9,507 nucleotides of DNA from Spirochaetaceae bacterium (GCA_016794765.1 JAEUJG010000233.1:1-9507); one strand, 5' to 3'; counted from the first letter of the stretch, positions 1 through 5,873 are shown. The notes: generated from the letters alone by a model not told the origin. Translations and numbers: made by a program.

Positions 1-11
1 AGCTCCTATTC

Positions 12-48
12 GCGGTGGCGCCGCCACAACGGCGCCCCGCACTTTTTT
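12..48 (+). terminator. Intrinsic terminator of an upstream gene
   Basis: A strong GC stem is followed at once by a T-run. GCGG (12-15) pairs with CCGC (37-40) and GGCGCCG (17-23) pairs with CGGCGCC (30-36). One base (T16) is bulged and the loop is six nucleotides. Six Ts follow at 43-48. This is the standard rho-independent layout for transcription entering from the left on the plus strand, so a plus-strand gene probably ends just before the window. That gene is not visible. Confidence 0.75.
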
Positions 49-201
49 GTTCGGCGGTCGGCTTAGATTTCTCTCCGGCACCGGGGTCTTCCTCTATTGG
101 ACGTTCCCCCTCAGCGAGGGGCCAACCGATCACCGGCTCCCAGATCCCGTCAGATCAAGGATACTCCGCTTCTTTCCGCATGCAACAATCATAAAGCCTA
201 C

Positions 202-250
202 GGCCTCCTCGGGCGGCGCTTCGCGCGCCCTGCGGTGGCCTTCGCTACCC
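202..250. repeat. Structured 49-bp repeat, copy A
   Basis: This matches copy B (308-356) at about 42 of 49 positions without gaps. It contains two consecutive hairpins. The first has stems GGGC/GCCC and GCGC/GCGC around a TTC loop with one bulged G (211-230). The second is GGTGGC (234-239), loop CTTC, GCTACC (244-249), fully paired with one G-T wobble. In copy A the flanking GGCCTCC (202-208) can also pair with GGTGGCC (234-240), as an alternative to hairpin 2. The strand of action is unknown. It could be an intergenic palindromic repeat family, a structured RNA segment or a recombination site. Confidence 0.7.
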
Positions 251-307
251 CCACTTTCTATTGAAGAACTTTTGATTAGGTGACACCGCTAAGCTCATCG
301 AAAGGCT

Positions 308-356
308 GGCCTCCGGGGGCGGCGCTTCGCGCGCCCTGTGGTGACTTTGGTTACCC
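308..356. repeat. Structured 49-bp repeat, copy B
   Basis: This is the second copy, starting 106 bp after copy A. The hairpin 1 core, gggcggcgcttcgcgcgccc (317-336), is identical to that in copy A. Hairpin 2 is GGTGAC (340-345), loop TTTG, GTTACC (350-355). Compared with copy A, a G-C pair has become an A-T pair, a compensatory change that keeps the stem. Most other differences fall in the loop or in unpaired positions. The outer pairing available in copy A is largely lost here. The element ends about 110 bp before the TetR start codon. Confidence 0.7.
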
Positions 357-398
357 TGTTTTTAAAGGATGCCGGCTTCGTTGCAGCGGCATGCGCTC

Positions 399-427
399 TT
401 GACCGTGGCGACGCACCGTTGTATGTT
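399..427 (+). promoter_or_regulatory. Probable sigma-70-type promoter of the TetR-ABC operon
   Basis: TTGACC (399-404) resembles a -35 box (5 of 6 to TTGACA). A 17-nt spacer separates it from TATGTT (422-427), a -10-like box (4 of 6 to TATAAT). Transcription would start near 434, inside the left arm of the inverted repeat at 430-468, leaving a leader of about 33 nt. The position is consistent with repression by the encoded TetR protein. The assignment is by consensus only. Confidence 0.5.
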
Positions 428-429
428 TG

Positions 430-468
430 ATATGACCGAAAAAGCCAAAAAGGTCACAGAGGTCATAT
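430..468 (+). promoter_or_regulatory. Candidate TetR operator (inverted repeat)
   Basis: ATATGACC (430-437) and GGTCATAT (461-468) are perfect 8-bp inverted arms; the right arm overlaps the regulator's ATG at 467. A third half-site, AGGTCA at 451-456, repeats AGGTCA of the right arm (460-465) at 9-bp spacing. It can also form TGACC-N14-GGTCA with the left arm. TetR proteins normally bind palindromes over their own promoters, and this array sits on the predicted transcription start. Which pair of half-sites is the true operator cannot be told from sequence. Confidence 0.55.
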
Positions 469-1084
469 GCCACGAGCCTTCAATGAGGCGGAGCGCGGCA
501 AGATCCGCGAGCGCCTGATTTCAGCGGGGAAAAAGGCCATCAACCGCTCCGGCCCGCGGGCCCTTGTCGTGGACGAGGTCGCGAGAGAGGCCGGAATTTC
601 CAAGGGTAGTTTCTATTCTTTCTTCCCCTCGCGGGAGGAGTTGATTCTCGCCGTCTTCGAGTCCTGGGAGGCCGAGCACCGCGGCGCCCTCCTGGCCGAG
701 ATGGCGGAGGGCTCAGGAACGGCGCGGGAACGGCTTGCCCGCTTTTTCCTCGGGATTTTCACGATCCTTGAAAGGGAGCCCGGTCTCGCCAAGCTCAGCT
801 TCGGCGAGATCGAGCGGCTCGTGGAGGGCCTGCCGCCGGAGCGCGTCGCCGCCCACCAAGCCGCCGACAAGGCGACTATGGAGGGCGCTTTCGCGCGCTG
901 GGCCGAGGCTGGCTTCATGGATCCCGCCTTTTTGGCCTCGCTCGAGGGCCTCATGCCCGCCCTCTTCGCCATGGCGCTCCACAAGGAAGACTTCCCGCCC
1001 GGTTCCTTCGAGCCGGCGGTCAGGCTGATCGCGGAGGCCCTGGCCCTGCGGCTCGCCTCGGGAGAGGAAGGAGGGGGAACATGA
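467..1084 (+). CDS. TetR/AcrR-family transcriptional regulator
   Basis: This 205-residue protein has the usual TetR length. An N-terminal helix-turn-helix lies at about residues 33-53 (LVVDEVAREAGISKGSFYSF), with the family hallmark of a Gly/Ser-containing turn followed by an aromatic FYSFF recognition helix. The remainder (about 60-200) is helical with no recognisable motif, as expected for the variable ligand-binding and dimerisation domain. The start at 467 gives a family-typical N-terminus, with a weak AGAGG just upstream. Its TGA overlaps the ABC ATPase ATG by 4 bp, so the genes are cotranscribed. Family knowledge and the upstream inverted repeat suggest it represses its own operon until an effector, perhaps a substrate of the exporter, binds. 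The ligand cannot be predicted. Confidence 0.93.
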   Translation: MPRAFNEAERGKIRERLISAGKKAINRSGPRALVVDEVAREAGISKGSFYSFFPSREELILAVFESWEAEHRGALLAEMAEGSGTARERLARFFLGIFTILEREPGLAKLSFGEIERLVEGLPPERVAAHQAADKATMEGAFARWAEAGFMDPAFLASLEGLMPALFAMALHKEDFPPGSFEPAVRLIAEALALRLASGEEGGGT

Positions 1085-1893
1085 CCTACGCCATCAGCGC
1101 CCAAGGCCTGGCCAAGAACTTCGGTCCCGTCAAGGCGGTGAAGCGGGTTGATTTGGCCGTCCGCCCCGGCGAGATCTACGGCTTTCTCGGCCGCAACGGG
1201 GCCGGAAAGACCACGACCATCCGGATGCTCCTCGGCCTGATCCGGCCGAACGCCGGGACGGTCAGGCTCCTCGGCTCCTCCCTCCGCGAGGACCGCGCGG
1301 GCGTCCTCGCCAAGGTGGGCTGCCTCGTCGAGTCGGCGGCGGCCTACCCGAACCTCACGGTCCGGGAAAACCTGGAGATCCAGCGCCGCTTGACGCGTTC
1401 GCCGGCCGCCGCCGTCGCCGAGGTCATGGGACTCCTCAAGCTTGAGGATTTCGCCGACCGAAGGGCGGGCAGGCTGTCGCTCGGCAACAAGCAGCGCCTT
1501 TCCCTCGCCCGCGCCCTCCTCCACCGCCCCAAGCTTCTCATCCTGGACGAGCCCGCCAACGGCCTCGATCCCGCGGGCATCGTCGAGGTGCGGGGTCTTC
1601 TCCGCCGCCTCGCCGACGAGGAGGGGGTCACCGTCTTCATGTCGAGCCACCTCCTCGACGAGGTGGAACAGCTGGCGGACCGCGTCGGCATCGTGCACGA
1701 GGGAGTCTTGGTCGAGGAGGTGGACCGCGCGGAGCTCCGCAGGGGCTCGCGCGTCGCCATCGAGGTCGCCGCCGAGGACGCGGCCGCGGCCGGCGACGCG
1801 CTCGCCGCCGCGGGCATCCAGACCCTCGGGCTCGCACCCGTCGCCGAAGACCTCGAAAGCCACTTCCTGCGGAAGACCGGAGGACAATCATGA
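1081..1893 (+). CDS. ABC transporter ATP-binding protein, BcrA/LanF-like
   Basis: This 270-residue protein is a single nucleotide-binding domain that powers the membrane partner encoded next. Visible motifs are Walker A GRNGAGKT (37-44), an ABC signature in the variant form LSLGNKQRL (132-140), Walker B LLILDEP (152-158) followed by the D-loop GLDP, and the H-loop His190. The Q-loop position carries Glu84 in LVESAAAYPNLT instead of Gln. Such an E-loop is known from lantibiotic-immunity ABC ATPases, which points to the bacitracin/lantibiotic-type subfamily; NatA-like exporters are an alternative. A strong AAGGAGG (1068-1074) lies 6 nt before the ATG, which overlaps the TetR stop. The 3' end overlaps the permease start by 4 bp. 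The substrate is unknown. Confidence 0.92.
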   Translation: MTYAISAQGLAKNFGPVKAVKRVDLAVRPGEIYGFLGRNGAGKTTTIRMLLGLIRPNAGTVRLLGSSLREDRAGVLAKVGCLVESAAAYPNLTVRENLEIQRRLTRSPAAAVAEVMGLLKLEDFADRRAGRLSLGNKQRLSLARALLHRPKLLILDEPANGLDPAGIVEVRGLLRRLADEEGVTVFMSSHLLDEVEQLADRVGIVHEGVLVEEVDRAELRRGSRVAIEVAAEDAAAAGDALAAAGIQTLGLAPVAEDLESHFLRKTGGQS

Positions 1894-2708
1894 GCATTGC
1901 CAAGCTTCTTGAGCTGGACCAGACCCTGCACGCGGTGGTCGCCACCGAATTCCTGAAGCTCCGCCGGAGCAAGGTCGTGTGGATGTCCTTCCTGATCTAC
2001 GGCTTCATGATCGCGATGCTCGGTCTCTTCATGTGGATCGCGCTGAACCCGGGCATGGCCGAAAGCCTCGGCCTCCTCGGACAGAAGGCCAACTTCGCCT
2101 TCGCGGGCGAAAGCCTCGACTGGGCGGGCTTCCTCGGCATGGTCTTCATGATGGCCTCCCTCGGCGGCATGATTTTCCTCTCCTTCATCGTCGTCTTCAT
2201 CTTCGGCCGCGAGTACGCGGAGGGCACGGAGAAGAACCTCCTCGTCCTGCCCGTCCCCCGCGGGCTCTTCGTCCTCGCCAAGTTCGTCGTCGCGGCCCTC
2301 TGGTTCGCCCTCCTCTCGGCCTGGCTCCTCCCCTTGAGCTTCGTCGTCGGGAAAACCCTGGGCCTCGCGGGATTCGACGCGCGACTCTTCTGGGGTATCG
2401 GCGGCAAGATCCTCGTCTCCGGCCTCCTCTCGTTCTCGACCTGCTCCCTCGTCGCCCTGATCGCCGTCGCGACGAAGGGCTACTTCGCCCCCTTGGGCTA
2501 CGCCACCTTCACCCTCGTCCTCGCCTCCCTCTTCGGCCACACGGGTTGGGCGCCTTGGGTGCCTTGGTCGATCGTCGGCCTCTACTCCGGGGCGGCAGGC
2601 GCGGGCCCCGAGCCGACCGCGGGCAGCTACCTGGTCCTCGCCGCGACCTTCCTCCTCGGCCTCGGCCTGACCCTGCGCCACGAGACGAGGGCGGACAACG
2701 TGCAGTGA
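1890..2708 (+). CDS. ABC-2 type transporter permease
   Basis: This 272-residue integral membrane protein is the likely partner of the preceding ATPase. About six hydrophobic segments are visible, near residues 29-50, 79-106, 126-153, 168-194, 201-215 and 245-262. The stretch FGREYAEGTEKNLLVLPVPR (105-124) is the characteristic cytoplasmic element of ABC-2 permeases, where the family shows an RE-x-x-x-GT pattern followed by PxxR. GGAGG (1879-1883) is spaced 6 nt from the ATG, which overlaps the ATPase stop. With only one permease, the transporter would be an ATPase dimer plus a permease dimer, as in simple drug or peptide exporters. No terminator follows the gene, so its transcripts may run into the AT-rich region downstream. 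Confidence 0.9.
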   Translation: MSIAKLLELDQTLHAVVATEFLKLRRSKVVWMSFLIYGFMIAMLGLFMWIALNPGMAESLGLLGQKANFAFAGESLDWAGFLGMVFMMASLGGMIFLSFIVVFIFGREYAEGTEKNLLVLPVPRGLFVLAKFVVAALWFALLSAWLLPLSFVVGKTLGLAGFDARLFWGIGGKILVSGLLSFSTCSLVALIAVATKGYFAPLGYATFTLVLASLFGHTGWAPWVPWSIVGLYSGAAGAGPEPTAGSYLVLAATFLLGLGLTLRHETRADNVQ

Positions 2709-3260
2709 TGTATGGCGAAAGTGGCGCGGAGAGCTTGGGCAGTGTAGAAGGCGTGTAGAGCTAAATGGCATGATAGCATCTCATGTAAGCCAATGAGGTT
2801 TTGATTGCGGGATACCACCATGCTGGCATACCCTTCATGTGTTCACTTTTCTGCTATATCTATAGTTCATGTCAGGAGTATTGGTGAGAAACGCATATTA
2901 ACATTCTGTTGGTAGAAAATTGTATGTTCTAATCCGGTAGATTGATGATTGACTCATGTGTCTCGCAGTGCGATGTGCATAGAGTGGGTGCACAAGGACG
3001 ATCATGGGTTGACGATTGAAGTAACTGGATTCATCATAGTGTAATCGCATAATCTCATGCAGGAAATGGGAAATCCAATTGTCAAATTAAGAGATGAAAA
3101 ATAGGGCTTTATATATTTGCCAATTGCATTAATTATAGGATACTAGAATTAAACTATAAACACGACACACTGCTGAATCGTAGTCGTTGCGCCTTGAAGT
3201 CCAATAAATGCATTCTGAAAATCGTATGATGTTGATATTTAATATTAAGGAGAGAAATTT
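2709..3260. other. AT-rich region without a recognised gene
   Basis: About 550 bp between the permease and the exonuclease contain no open frame I can support on either strand. Base composition turns from strongly GC-rich to AT-rich within the first 50-100 bp. Only weak signals are visible: a -10-like TATGAT at 3225-3230 that might serve the exonuclease gene but has no matching -35, and a few short imperfect palindromes. I saw no tRNA, no terminal inverted repeat and no remnant of a transposase or integrase. Confidence 0.5.
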
Positions 3261-3827
3261 ATGGAAGGATTTACTGCAATCGATTTTGAAACCGGCAACC
3301 CTCAAAGAGTAAGTGCTTGTGCGATTGGCTATGCCATTGTTGAGCACAACGAAATAGTCAAAACCGGGATAAATCTGATTAAGCCTGTTGGAGGCCATGC
3401 TGCTTTCCAAACAAGAATACATGGGATAACGGAAGAGCATACGAAAAGTATGCCAATGTTTAATGAGCTTTATCCATGCACTCAGGACATATTTAGTAAT
3501 CCGATCGTAGGACATAGCCAGTTCGATAAACAAGTATTAAACGCCTTGTCGGAATACTTCGGCTTGGGCATGCGATTCGAATACTTTGATTCAATCAGTA
3601 TAGCGAAGTCAAGGTTTCCAGATCTAAAGAACCATAAACTTGATACCGTTGCCAAGCATCTGGGGCTTCCGGAATTCACGCATCACGACGCATTGGAAGA
3701 TGCGAAAACATGCGCGAGAATCGTACTTAAGATTGGAGATAAGGTCGAAAAACCAAAAATAAAAATAAGCTATAGTATGAAAATGGAGTATTGCGGTCTT
3801 CTGAGAGGAGTTGTCGCCGATGAGTAG
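3261..3827 (+). CDS. DnaQ-like DEDDh 3'-5' exonuclease
   Basis: This 188-residue protein is a DEDDh-family exonuclease, related to the DNA polymerase III epsilon subunit but standing alone. Motif I is AIDFETG with Asp8 and Glu10. Motif II lies in GHSQFDKQVL with Asp89. Motif III is HHDALEDA with His142 and Asp147 in the HxAxxD spacing. IHGIT (53-57) and the LDTVAKHLGL segment (127-136) are also family features. All catalytic residues are present, so two-metal 3'-5' exonuclease activity on DNA or RNA is expected. AAGGAG (3247-3252) lies 8 nt before the ATG. Its codons are far more AT-rich than those of flanking genes, which suggests transfer. The TAG at 3825-3827 is followed in the same frame by another open stretch, so the protein could be the front part of a longer ancestral gene. 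The residues after about 160 are not recognised. Confidence 0.9.
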   Translation: MEGFTAIDFETGNPQRVSACAIGYAIVEHNEIVKTGINLIKPVGGHAAFQTRIHGITEEHTKSMPMFNELYPCTQDIFSNPIVGHSQFDKQVLNALSEYFGLGMRFEYFDSISIAKSRFPDLKNHKLDTVAKHLGLPEFTHHDALEDAKTCARIVLKIGDKVEKPKIKISYSMKMEYCGLLRGVVADE

Positions 3828-4013
3828 GTGAACTACAAAGAAGCGTACAGTTTGTTGTATTGGTTTGAAGACAACAAAGAACTGGCGAAAGAGCATTTCG
3901 AAATTTACGGAGCGCTAAAGAATTTCTGTCAAGACAACGAGATTAGCGAGAATGAAGAAAGAATATTGCTGAGAATGATGAATATTGAATTGTCGAAGTT
4001 CGACGCCATGTAG
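3828..4013 (+). CDS. Small acidic protein or in-frame extension of the exonuclease
   Basis: Sixty-one codons begin with GTG directly after the exonuclease's TAG and in the same reading frame. The product is not recognised. It is rich in Glu, Lys, Asn and Leu, likely helical, lacks a signal peptide or membrane segment, and ends at TAG (4011-4013). The nearest Shine-Dalgarno-like sequence, GAGAGGAG at 3803-3810, ends 17 nt before the GTG, too far for normal independent initiation. Three readings are possible: a separate protein made by termination-reinitiation at TAGGTG, a C-terminal domain reached by amber readthrough, or the tail of a 249-residue protein broken by a nonsense mutation. Its AT-rich codons match those of the exonuclease. 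Confidence 0.5.
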   Translation: MNYKEAYSLLYWFEDNKELAKEHFEIYGALKNFCQDNEISENEERILLRMMNIELSKFDAM

Positions 4014-4019
4014 GTTTAT

Positions 4020-4043
4020 ATATAATACTAAATATCATTATAT
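4020..4043. other. AT-only inverted repeat after the small ORF
   Basis: ATATAAT (4020-4026) and ATTATAT (4037-4043) form a perfect 7-bp inverted repeat with a 10-nt loop, starting 7 nt after the stop of the small ORF. The stem has no G-C pairs and no proper T-run follows, so it would be a poor terminator. It sits at the right edge of the AT-rich island. Confidence 0.25.
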
Positions 4044-4130
4044 TGGTGTTGTTGCGACTGACGCATCGGAAAAGCGCGTTGCTCGCATGAAGTCCGATCA
4101 GTTCATCGCCTTGACTGTGGTAGCAAACTC

Positions 4131-4161
4131 GCCGGAGCCAGGCTTTTCCATTGGCTCCGGC
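4131..4161 (-). terminator. Hairpin terminator downstream of rlmB
   Basis: GCCGGAGCCA (4131-4140) and TGGCTCCGGC (4152-4161) form a perfect 10-bp stem with an 11-nt loop, beginning 16 nt past the rlmB stop on the minus strand. After the stem the minus strand reads GAGTTTGC, so the T-tract is short and termination may be imperfect. In the plus direction no T-run follows. The position fits a terminator for rlmB. Confidence 0.55.
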
Positions 4162-4177
4162 AGGCTTCCTCCCCGCC

Positions 4178-4903
4178 CTACTTCGCCGGCCAACGTCTCC
4201 TGTACTCGTACATGAACACCGCGCCCGCGGCGGAGACGTTGAGCGAATCGACGTGGCCGGACTGGGGGATGGAGAGGGCGCCGTCGCATTCGTCGCGGAG
4301 GAGGCGGGAGACGCCCGCGCCCTCGTTGCCCATCACGAGCGCCAGTTTCTTGGGGAGGTCGGCCTTGGGGAGGCTGTCGCCGTCCATGTCGGCGGCGTAG
4401 CGCCAGAAGCCGGCTTCCTCCAAGCGGCGCAGGGCCTCGCCCAGGTTGGCCACGAGGGCGACGGGCACGTGGGCCAGGGCGCCGGCGGAGGCGCGGGCGG
4501 CGGCCTCGGAGAGGGGGGCGGCGCGGCGCTTGGGCGCGATGACGAGGTCGCAGGCGAAGACGTCCGCGGAGCGGATCAGGGCGCCGAAGTTCTGGGGATC
4601 CTCGATGTGGTCGAGGACGAGGATCAGGGCGGTCTCCCGGCCTTCGAGTTCGGCCAGGCTTTCGTCGAGGGAGGCTTCGCCGGGGGCTTCCTCGCGTTCG
4701 GTCTCGAAGGCGACGCCGCGGTTCTCCGGGGCCAGGCGGTCGAGCTCGGCGGGCGCGGTCTTGACCACGCTCACGCCGGCCTTCTTGGCCAGCTCCAGGA
4801 TGGTCTTGATGCGGGGGCCCGATCCGGAAACAAGGAGGCGGCCCTCGGCCTTGCCGGTCTTGAGGAGCTCTTCAATGGCGTGGAAGCCCGATAGTCTGCG
4901 CAT
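4178..4903 (-). CDS. rlmB: 23S rRNA (guanosine-2'-O-)-methyltransferase RlmB-like
   Basis: This 241-residue SPOUT-class enzyme would transfer a methyl group from S-adenosylmethionine to a ribose 2'-OH of RNA; RlmB acts on G2251 of 23S rRNA in E. coli. The N-terminal part (about 4-75) begins GFHAIEELL, the small substrate-binding domain typical of RlmB. The SpoU core follows with its three motifs: LDHIEDPQNFGALIRSAD (97-114, with Asn105 and Arg111), LVMGNEGAGVSRLL (189-202, with Glu194), and SIPQSGHVDSLNVSAAGA (211-228), which forms the knotted cofactor site. Its length is almost that of E. coli RlmB. The open frame extends further upstream, but homology begins at the ATG at 4903. No good ribosome binding site precedes it. 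A TrmH-family paralogue with another RNA target is the main alternative. Confidence 0.9.
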   Translation of the reverse strand: MRRLSGFHAIEELLKTGKAEGRLLVSGSGPRIKTILELAKKAGVSVVKTAPAELDRLAPENRGVAFETEREEAPGEASLDESLAELEGRETALILVLDHIEDPQNFGALIRSADVFACDLVIAPKRRAAPLSEAAARASAGALAHVPVALVANLGEALRRLEEAGFWRYAADMDGDSLPKADLPKKLALVMGNEGAGVSRLLRDECDGALSIPQSGHVDSLNVSAAGAVFMYEYRRRWPAK

Positions 4904-4910
4904 GGCTCGA

Positions 4911-4940
4911 ATAGTAGGCCGCCCTCGCCCTCTCGGGCAA
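4911..4940 (-). promoter_or_regulatory. Possible rlmB promoter, implying a leaderless mRNA
   Basis: On the minus strand TTGCCC (4940-4935, 4 of 6 to consensus) is followed after 18 nt by TACTAT (4916-4911, 4 of 6). Transcription would then begin about 7 nt later, at or next to the rlmB ATG at 4903. This fits the absence of a ribosome binding site. Both boxes are imperfect, so the evidence is positional. Confidence 0.35.
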
Positions 4941-4945
4941 GGCCC

Positions 4946-4963
4946 GGGGAGGGGAGGGGAGGG
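4946..4963 (+). other. G-quadruplex-forming G-tract array
   Basis: The plus strand reads GGGGAGGGGAGGGGAGGG: four G-runs separated by single A residues, the classic motif for a very stable parallel quadruplex. It lies in the 119-bp gap between the kinase-BON gene and rlmB, just upstream of the candidate -35 box of rlmB and on the template strand for that gene. If the predicted transcription start is right, it is not transcribed into the rlmB mRNA. Confidence 0.7.
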
Positions 4964-5022
4964 CGGTTCGGCCGGAAGCGGCGCCCGTCGCGCCCGCTCC
5001 GGCGGTCGCGACGGCGGCGCGA

Positions 5023-5844
5023 TCAAGGCATGACGGTGAATTCCTGGACGATCTGGATGGCGCTTTCCACCTCTTCGACGCCGCGCACTCCGCGCGCCGC
5101 CTGGACCGCCGCGTCGATCGCGCTCTGGGTGTTGGCCACACCGTGGAGGACGATGCGCTTTCCCCGGCCCTCGGCCTCCAGGAAATGGATGGGCAGCTTC
5201 TTGCCGTAGACGATCTCCGTGACCACGCGCTGGCCGAGGAGGAGCTCGGCGATCCGGCGCCTGCCGGCCTCTTCCCGCTCCGGGGTGCCGACGATGGCGC
5301 GGTACTGGTCGATCAGGCGGACCGACTCGGCCAGGGAAAGTTCGCCGGTGTTGACGACGAGGCCGTACTCCCGGGGATCGTTCCAGTCGGCGGCGAAGAA
5401 GTACTTGTGGAAGCCGCTCCGGTCGTGGTCGCTCTGGTCCAGGATCTGGAGGGCCCGCCGCTCGTCGCAGCCGTGGAGCTTGCGGATCCGTTCGGCGCGC
5501 AGCCCGGTCGGGGCGATGATCCGCACCGAGGCGAGGTTCGGGACCCCTCGGAGGATGGCGCCCGAACCCCGGCCCATGATGATGCAGCCGCCGGCCGCCG
5601 CCTCCTCGTAGATCACCGTCTTGAGATAATGGAGGAAATCGTCCCGCTCCTGGGAAAGGGAAGCCCAAAGCCCAGGCTTTTTCTCGTCGTATTTCTGGCG
5701 TTTTTCAGGGCCAAGGCCGTAGTCGCCGAGGCGTTTTTCCACGTATTCGCGGTCGACCAGCTTGTAGCCCGTGGCGGAAGCGAGTTCGTTGGCGATTTCC
5801 TCGCCGAGCGAGGCCAGTTCCCGCGCGATAGCGATGATTGCCAT
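5023..5844 (-). CDS. Cytidylate-kinase-like protein with C-terminal BON domain
   Basis: This is a 273-residue, two-domain protein. Residues 1-190 match the cytidylate-kinase-like family: an N-terminal strand and helix AIARELASLGEEIANELA, then CIIMGRGSGAILRGVPNLAS (87-106), a lid-like Arg-rich segment, and EYGLVVNTGELSLAE (159-173) with the typical NTGxLS pattern. The usual P-loop (GSGG-type) is degenerate here, ASLG at 11-14, so kinase activity is uncertain. Residues about 196-268 look like a BON domain, with IVLHGVANTQSAIDAAVQAA and a GVRGVEEVE turn; BON domains bind membranes or ligands and often occur in periplasmic proteins. No signal peptide is present, so it is probably cytoplasmic. The start at 5844 is chosen because AAGGAGG lies 5 nt upstream; a longer frame to 5901 would include the promoter. 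The substrate is unknown. Confidence 0.8.
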   Translation of the reverse strand: MAIIAIARELASLGEEIANELASATGYKLVDREYVEKRLGDYGLGPEKRQKYDEKKPGLWASLSQERDDFLHYLKTVIYEEAAAGGCIIMGRGSGAILRGVPNLASVRIIAPTGLRAERIRKLHGCDERRALQILDQSDHDRSGFHKYFFAADWNDPREYGLVVNTGELSLAESVRLIDQYRAIVGTPEREEAGRRRIAELLLGQRVVTEIVYGKKLPIHFLEAEGRGKRIVLHGVANTQSAIDAAVQAARGVRGVEEVESAIQIVQEFTVMP

Positions 5845-5873
5845 AGACGCCTCCTTCGTAGTCCCCAATTCAA

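Larger units (their letters stand above)
49..398. other. Gene-free left intergenic region rich in hairpins
   Basis: About 350 bp between the terminator and the TetR promoter show no convincing gene. A 78-codon open frame (47-283) has no ribosome binding site and no recognisable protein pattern, and the two structured repeats would run through and beyond it. Besides those repeats there is a perfect 6-bp hairpin, CCCCTC-AGC-GAGGGG at 107-121, flanked by complementary TTGG (97-100) and CCAA (122-125). No T-run follows it, so it does not look like a terminator. No tRNA was recognised. Confidence 0.6.

Noticed and set aside
202..356. Integron attC sites as an explanation for the two hairpin repeats
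   Set aside because: The folded GC-rich shape is reminiscent, but neither copy shows both conserved 7-bp core boxes (RYYYAAC and GTTRRRY), and no integrase is present.
613..1887. Long minus-strand frame (424 codons) opposite the TetR and ABC ATPase genes
   Set aside because: It lies antisense to two clearly recognised genes, shows low-complexity Arg/Gly/Glu/Ala composition and no family motif. It is a by-product of GC-rich codon use.
1344..2771. 475-codon minus-strand frame opposite the ABC genes
   Set aside because: Highly biased composition rich in Glu, Arg and Asp with no domain pattern; it mirrors the real plus-strand ATPase and permease genes.
3129..3533. 134-codon minus-strand frame opposite the exonuclease start
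   Set aside because: It has no ribosome binding site and no recognisable motif, and it covers the catalytic motif I region of the exonuclease on the other strand.
2700..4070. Flanking direct repeats or terminal inverted repeats bounding the AT-rich island
   Set aside because: Comparing the sequence just after 2708 with that at 4014-4130 gave only 4-6 base matches, no more than expected by chance.
4151..4894. 247-codon plus-strand frame opposite rlmB, Gly/Ala/Glu-rich
   Set aside because: It is the complement of rlmB, which has three diagnostic motifs; the frame itself shows none.
4904..5668. Upstream extension of the rlmB frame across the gap and into the kinase-BON gene
   Set aside because: The region before 4903 translates to Arg/Pro/Gly-rich sequence antisense or out of frame to known coding, while RlmB homology starts exactly at the ATG at 4903.
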